64,000 bases of DNA, from contig CAIMFH010000147.1 of NCBI GenBank assembly GCA_903840265.1, positions 124,001-188,000 on the forward strand, written 5' to 3'. The notes beneath the pieces are model-generated. The model made no database searches. It saw only the letters and a program-made list of their open reading frames with translations, and was not told where the DNA came from. Position 1 is the first letter of the stretch; each line of letters starts with the position of its first letter. The stretch is from an uncultured Schlesneria sp. (lineage in GTDB: Bacteria > Planctomycetota > Planctomycetia > Planctomycetales > Planctomycetaceae). The position numbers and the translations under genes were made by a program. Below are positions 59,812-64,000 of the stretch, one piece after another.

Positions 59812-61326
59812 GTGCGCCTGTTCCTTGCCGCCCTGACAGTCGGTGCCGCTGGCATCGCCTACGCCTACACACAGCAGACACCAGCCCCCGCTGCGGAATC
59901 GCAGGCGAAGGTAGGGCGTCCGCTCTTCGACTGGCAATCGGCGGACGACACGCTCAAGGCGGCTTCGACCGATATTGCCGCGAATCACGAAGAGCCACCG
60001 CTGGTCGTGCGCGACACGATCAGTCAAGCCCGCACAGAAGTGACTTCGGTCCTGGACGAATTCGTTCGCGGCAGCAGCGCGTCAAACGAAGTGCCCGCCC
60101 CGGTAGACATCGTCTCCCAGGCCGCTGCGGAGTCTCCTGCTATTGATAGCGAACTGATCCCGTTCGCATCGAGCGATACGCCAATCGGGAACGAGACCTC
60201 CGATATCGCCCCGGCAGATGCCACAGCCACGATCAATCAGCCTCAGGCCGATCTGGTTCAGACAAAAGAAGCAGCACCCCTACGAGATGCTGCACCAGCA
60301 GCCAAACCTCAGTCGGCGCCACCGCAAGACATTGTGACGGGGCCAACACTCGGTAAGCCGACAATCTCCGAAGCAACAATCGTCAAGAAACAGCCGACGA
60401 CTCCTCCACCGAATGGAGCGAATCGCGAACCTGCAGTCTCGGTAAAGCAGCCCTCTTCGGCGGGATCGAGGTCTAAGACCGAACTGCTGCCAGGCAGCAA
60501 ACAAGCGCCCAAGGCCCCGCTGGTCGACGCCGAATGGAAGCTGATCGGTCGATCGGGGGCCGGAATGCCGTTGCACTCACGACGATTCGGGCGACAGGGA
60601 ACCCGTACGCTAATTATTGCCGGGTTGGATGGTCTGGACGTCGTGGGGACTCGTTGGAACGACGAACTGGCCGAGGCGTTGTTGCGTCGCAACGACCTGT
60701 TACAGAACAACGAAATCATGATCGTGCGTGCGGGGAACCCGGAAGGATTGACGAACCGCATCCCCACGAATTTGCGTGGAGTTTCGATCAACCGCAACTT
60801 CCCAAGTCGTCGCTATCAGGCGTTGCCAGATAAATCGACGGGCACCGGTCCAGCGAGTGAAGCAGAAACCAAAGCGATTCTGGACGTGTTGTATTCGTTC
60901 CGTCCGCGCCGCGTGATTCATCTCGCATCAACCAGCGGACGTTCGACAGTCCTTTACAACCGTGCGGCCACCGATATTGGGGATGAACTGGAGAAGCAAT
61001 ACAAGTTGCACGTTCAGCTCCTGGACCCTGAACAGGTTCCTGGATCGATCGAAGAGTTTGCGGATGGAACATTGGACGCCGCCGTGATCTCGCTGAAGCT
61101 GAATTCGGGGCCCGAATGGAAAGGTGCCTGGAAAAAGAACGCAGCCGCAGTGCTGACCGCGATCGACGGACCGCCCCAGGAGCAGCAGGTTGCTGCTGTG
61201 TCGACAGAGAAGTCACCTTTAGTACTAGAGCCGACCAGTTCTCCGATTCCGAACATGGATGAAGACGTGGCACCGCAATTGAAAAAACGCCGTGGGTACG
61301 AGGAACTTCCTCGACCACCTCAATAA
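59812..61326 (+). CDS. M14/MpaA-like carboxypeptidase homolog, apparently catalytically degenerate
   Basis: IGRSGAGMPLHSRRFGRQGTRTLIIAGLDGLDVVGTRWNDELAEALL; VRAGNPEGLTNRIPTNLRGVSINRNFPSRRYQ; GPASEAETKAILDVLYSFRPRRVIHLAST. Confidence 0.78.
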   Translation: MRLFLAALTVGAAGIAYAYTQQTPAPAAESQAKVGRPLFDWQSADDTLKAASTDIAANHEEPPLVVRDTISQARTEVTSVLDEFVRGSSASNEVPAPVDIVSQAAAESPAIDSELIPFASSDTPIGNETSDIAPADATATINQPQADLVQTKEAAPLRDAAPAAKPQSAPPQDIVTGPTLGKPTISEATIVKKQPTTPPPNGANREPAVSVKQPSSAGSRSKTELLPGSKQAPKAPLVDAEWKLIGRSGAGMPLHSRRFGRQGTRTLIIAGLDGLDVVGTRWNDELAEALLRRNDLLQNNEIMIVRAGNPEGLTNRIPTNLRGVSINRNFPSRRYQALPDKSTGTGPASEAETKAILDVLYSFRPRRVIHLASTSGRSTVLYNRAATDIGDELEKQYKLHVQLLDPEQVPGSIEEFADGTLDAAVISLKLNSGPEWKGAWKKNAAAVLTAIDGPPQEQQVAAVSTEKSPLVLEPTSSPIPNMDEDVAPQLKKRRGYEELPRPPQ

Positions 61327-61481
61327 TCCTCCACCCGCGTCTATCGACTTAAGGTGCGCCGCGCTGCGTTAGCGCGTGCATGACTTCGGCTATCAGCCTG
61401 GGTTGCGGCCGCGCGAGTGCTCCTTCATCATGATCGCGGATTTTCAATTCGCATCTTGGCACTTCTCGTGGTTGGATTCCA

Positions 61482-63542
61482 ATGAGCACCTCTGTTCGTG
61501 AGCAGATCGAAGCCTTGCGCGCGACGATCCGGCGACATGATGCCCTGTACTACGTGCAGGCAACGCCCGAGATCTCGGATCTCGATTACGACAAGCTGAT
61601 GAAGCAACTCAAGGATCTGGAGGCCCAGCATCCTGAATTCGATTCGGACGAAAGCCCCACTCGCAAAGTCGGCGGAGCCCCTATCGCCGGCTTCGTCATG
61701 GTTGAACATCGTGTTCCGATGCTGTCGATCGACAACGTCTACAACGAAGCCGAGTTGGCCGAGTTCGGCCAGCGAGTTTCGAAGCAGTTGGGCGGTCATC
61801 CCTGCGAATGGCTGGTCGAGTATAAAGTTGATGGCGTCGCCCTCTCGCTGATCTACGAAGAGGGAAAGCTCGTACGAGCAGTCACGCGTGGCGATGGACG
61901 CCGCGGTGATGACGTCACTCACAACGCCCGAACGATGCGCGGAGTGCCATTGCAACTGACGGACACCTCACGAAAGTCCAAGGGTGACCTGTTCGACAGC
62001 GATATCCCTTCACTGTTGGAAGTGCGCGGCGAGGCCTATATCTCCAACAGTGAATTCGCCCAGTTGCAACTGGCGGCCGTTGAACGTGGCGAAGAGCCGC
62101 TGAAGAACTCGCGCAATGCGACGGCCGGTGGCATCAAGCTGCTCGATCCGACTCAATGCGCCGAACGAAAGGTCCGATTCTTTGCTCATAGCGTGGGCAG
62201 CCTGGAAGGAGCCACCTTCAAGAAACACAGCGACTTCCTGAAACGAATCGAGCAGTTGGGTATTCCTTCTGTTCCGCGCGTATCGGTACAGCCGAGCTTC
62301 GAAGCCGCCGTCGAATACTGCCAGACTCTGATGCAAGATCTGCACACGCTGGATTTCGAAGTGGATGGTATCGTCTTGAAGATCAATGATCTGGCAGTGC
62401 GGCAGGAACTGGGATCCACCAGCAAAGCACCGCGATGGGTCGTGGCATTCAAATGGGAGAAGTACGAAGCCGAAACACGCGTGGCTGACATTAGCATCAA
62501 TGTCGGCAAAACAGGCGCGCTGACACCGGTAGCATTCCTGGAGCCGGTCGAGATCGCCGGGACGACCGTCTCTCGAGCCAGCCTGCACAATGCTGATGAG
62601 GTGGAACGCCTGGGGATACAGATCGGCGATTGGGTGATTGTCGAGAAGGCCGGGAAGATTATCCCGCATGTGGTCCGCGTTGAAGTTCATCGACGCGATG
62701 GCACTGAGCGACCCTATCAGTTCCCGACCGAATGTCCAGAATGCGGAACCCCCGTCGAGAAAGACGAAGGGGGCGTCTACATCCGTTGTCCCAATCCAAG
62801 CTGTCCGGCTCAACTTCGCGAAGCACTGCGGTACTTCGCATCACGAGCTGCCATGGATATTGAAGGACTGGGCACGAAGCTGATCGAACAATTGACCGAG
62901 CAGAAACTACTGGCCAGCTTCTCGGACATCTACCGGCTACCAGCGCGACGAGCCGAACTGTTGACGTTGGAGCGACTGGGGGCCAAGTCCGTCGATAACC
63001 TGCTGGCGGGAATCGAAGCCTCACGCGAACGCCCGCTGTGGCGATTGCTGACCGCGTTGAATCTTAGGCACGTGGGAACGCGTACCGCGCAGCTGCTGGC
63101 CGACCGATTCGGTTCGATGGACGCATTGGCTCGCGCTTCAGAAACAGATCTGGCTCAAACGGATGAGATTGGCGACGTGATTGCCAAGGCGGTGCAGGCC
63201 TTTTTCGCGAGTGAATACGGCCAGCGAATCGTTGCGGAACTGAAAGAACTCGGCCTGAATATGGGCAGCGAGGCGGCCGCGGCGGAAGCGGCCGCTCGAC
63301 AGACCGATGGGTTGTTTTCTGGAAAGACCCTGGTCGTAACCGGATCCTTGGTTCGCTTCAAACGAGACGACATGCACGCCCTCATTCAAAAGCATGGTGG
63401 TCGCCCTGCCAGCAGTGTGTCCAAGAACACCGACTTCCTGATCGCCGGAACGGATGCTGGCAGCAAGCTTGAAAAGGCAAATTCGCTAGGCGTCAAAGTG
63501 CTATCGGAAGATGAGTTCCTCGCGCTGATCGGCGAAGGTTAG
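61482..63542 (+). CDS. ligA: NAD-dependent DNA ligase
   Basis: YYVQATPEISDLDYDKLMKQL; EYKVDGVALSLIYEEGKLVRAVTRGDG; Zn finger CPECGTPVEKDEGGVYIRCPNPSCPAQ; BRCT C-terminus. Confidence 0.98.
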   Translation: MSTSVREQIEALRATIRRHDALYYVQATPEISDLDYDKLMKQLKDLEAQHPEFDSDESPTRKVGGAPIAGFVMVEHRVPMLSIDNVYNEAELAEFGQRVSKQLGGHPCEWLVEYKVDGVALSLIYEEGKLVRAVTRGDGRRGDDVTHNARTMRGVPLQLTDTSRKSKGDLFDSDIPSLLEVRGEAYISNSEFAQLQLAAVERGEEPLKNSRNATAGGIKLLDPTQCAERKVRFFAHSVGSLEGATFKKHSDFLKRIEQLGIPSVPRVSVQPSFEAAVEYCQTLMQDLHTLDFEVDGIVLKINDLAVRQELGSTSKAPRWVVAFKWEKYEAETRVADISINVGKTGALTPVAFLEPVEIAGTTVSRASLHNADEVERLGIQIGDWVIVEKAGKIIPHVVRVEVHRRDGTERPYQFPTECPECGTPVEKDEGGVYIRCPNPSCPAQLREALRYFASRAAMDIEGLGTKLIEQLTEQKLLASFSDIYRLPARRAELLTLERLGAKSVDNLLAGIEASRERPLWRLLTALNLRHVGTRTAQLLADRFGSMDALARASETDLAQTDEIGDVIAKAVQAFFASEYGQRIVAELKELGLNMGSEAAAAEAAARQTDGLFSGKTLVVTGSLVRFKRDDMHALIQKHGGRPASSVSKNTDFLIAGTDAGSKLEKANSLGVKVLSEDEFLALIGEG

Positions 63543-63699
63543 GTCGCTTGCGCGGGAATGTCAGAAGAGTCGCCTGGAGTATCGAAAGAACCATCAACAG
63601 CCTTCAATCGCTTGCCTCGCGTTGACTGTGTACGATGTCGGGACTTGATGGTTCGGAGCGATTCATTCGCTCTTCAGGGGTTTATGGGGAATGCCACGA

Positions 63700-64000
63700 T
63701 GACAGTGCAGCAAGTGTTGATCGACGGACATTGGACAGCTTCGGCAGGGACTTCGACGTTTCAGGCGGTTAATCCTCGGACGCGCGAACCACTACCCGAG
63801 ACGTATCCGATCAGCCCCTGGTCAGAGATCCTTCGTGCGATTGAATCCGCCTCGCGAGCTGCTGCTATCGTGCGAGATTGGAGCGGCGATCGTTTCGCCG
63901 CGTTCCTGGAACATTTTGCCGACCGCATCGACGCTCGCGCCGCCGAACTGATTGAGATGGCTCATCAGGAGACAGCGCTGCCAGTGCAGCCACGGCTGAA
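63700..64000 (+). CDS. Aldehyde dehydrogenase family protein, 3'-truncated by window edge
   Basis: Manual translation MTVQQVLIDGHWTASAGTSTFQAVNPRTREPLPETYPISPWSEILRAIESASRAAAIVRDWSGDRFAAFLEHFADRIDARAAELIEMAHQETALP; open to window end; alternative in-frame ATG at 63685. Confidence 0.82.

Overview
A 64 kb chromosomal window whose gene content looks planctomycete (DUF1552/DUF1592 proteins, PSCyt-like heme motif, EF-hand/Gly-rich secreted proteins, DUF3467, DUF2252, DUF4239, many secreted proteins of unknown function). About 52 protein genes are supported. The housekeeping set is pyrD (partial), trpS, dnaN-DciA-like-gyrB, rpsO-pnp, ligA, lutA-lutB, a PIN-PhoH ATPase, SpoVR and an AhpC-type peroxiredoxin. 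No transposases, CRISPR arrays, rRNAs or convincing tRNAs were seen. The main points for a second look are: (1) a tight four-gene operon of DUF3467 plus NuoJ-, NuoK- and NuoL-like membrane subunits, in which the expected proton-channel residues appear replaced; (2) a HicA-like two-gene toxin-antitoxin candidate whose toxin ORF is split by a +1 frameshift, while the downstream frame still ends in an ATGA overlap with its partner; (3) an M14/MpaA-like carboxypeptidase that seems to have lost all zinc-binding and catalytic residues; (4) two secreted proteins with thioredoxin and trypsin domains fused in opposite orders; (5) an excisionase-type HTH protein with an acidic N-terminus and a prion-like tail, encoded between DUF1592 and DUF1552 genes; (6) dispersed palindromic or tandem extragenic elements, including three 11-nt tandem units CACGGATGANN. 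All assignments are from reading the sequence and recalled family motifs; no database search was run.
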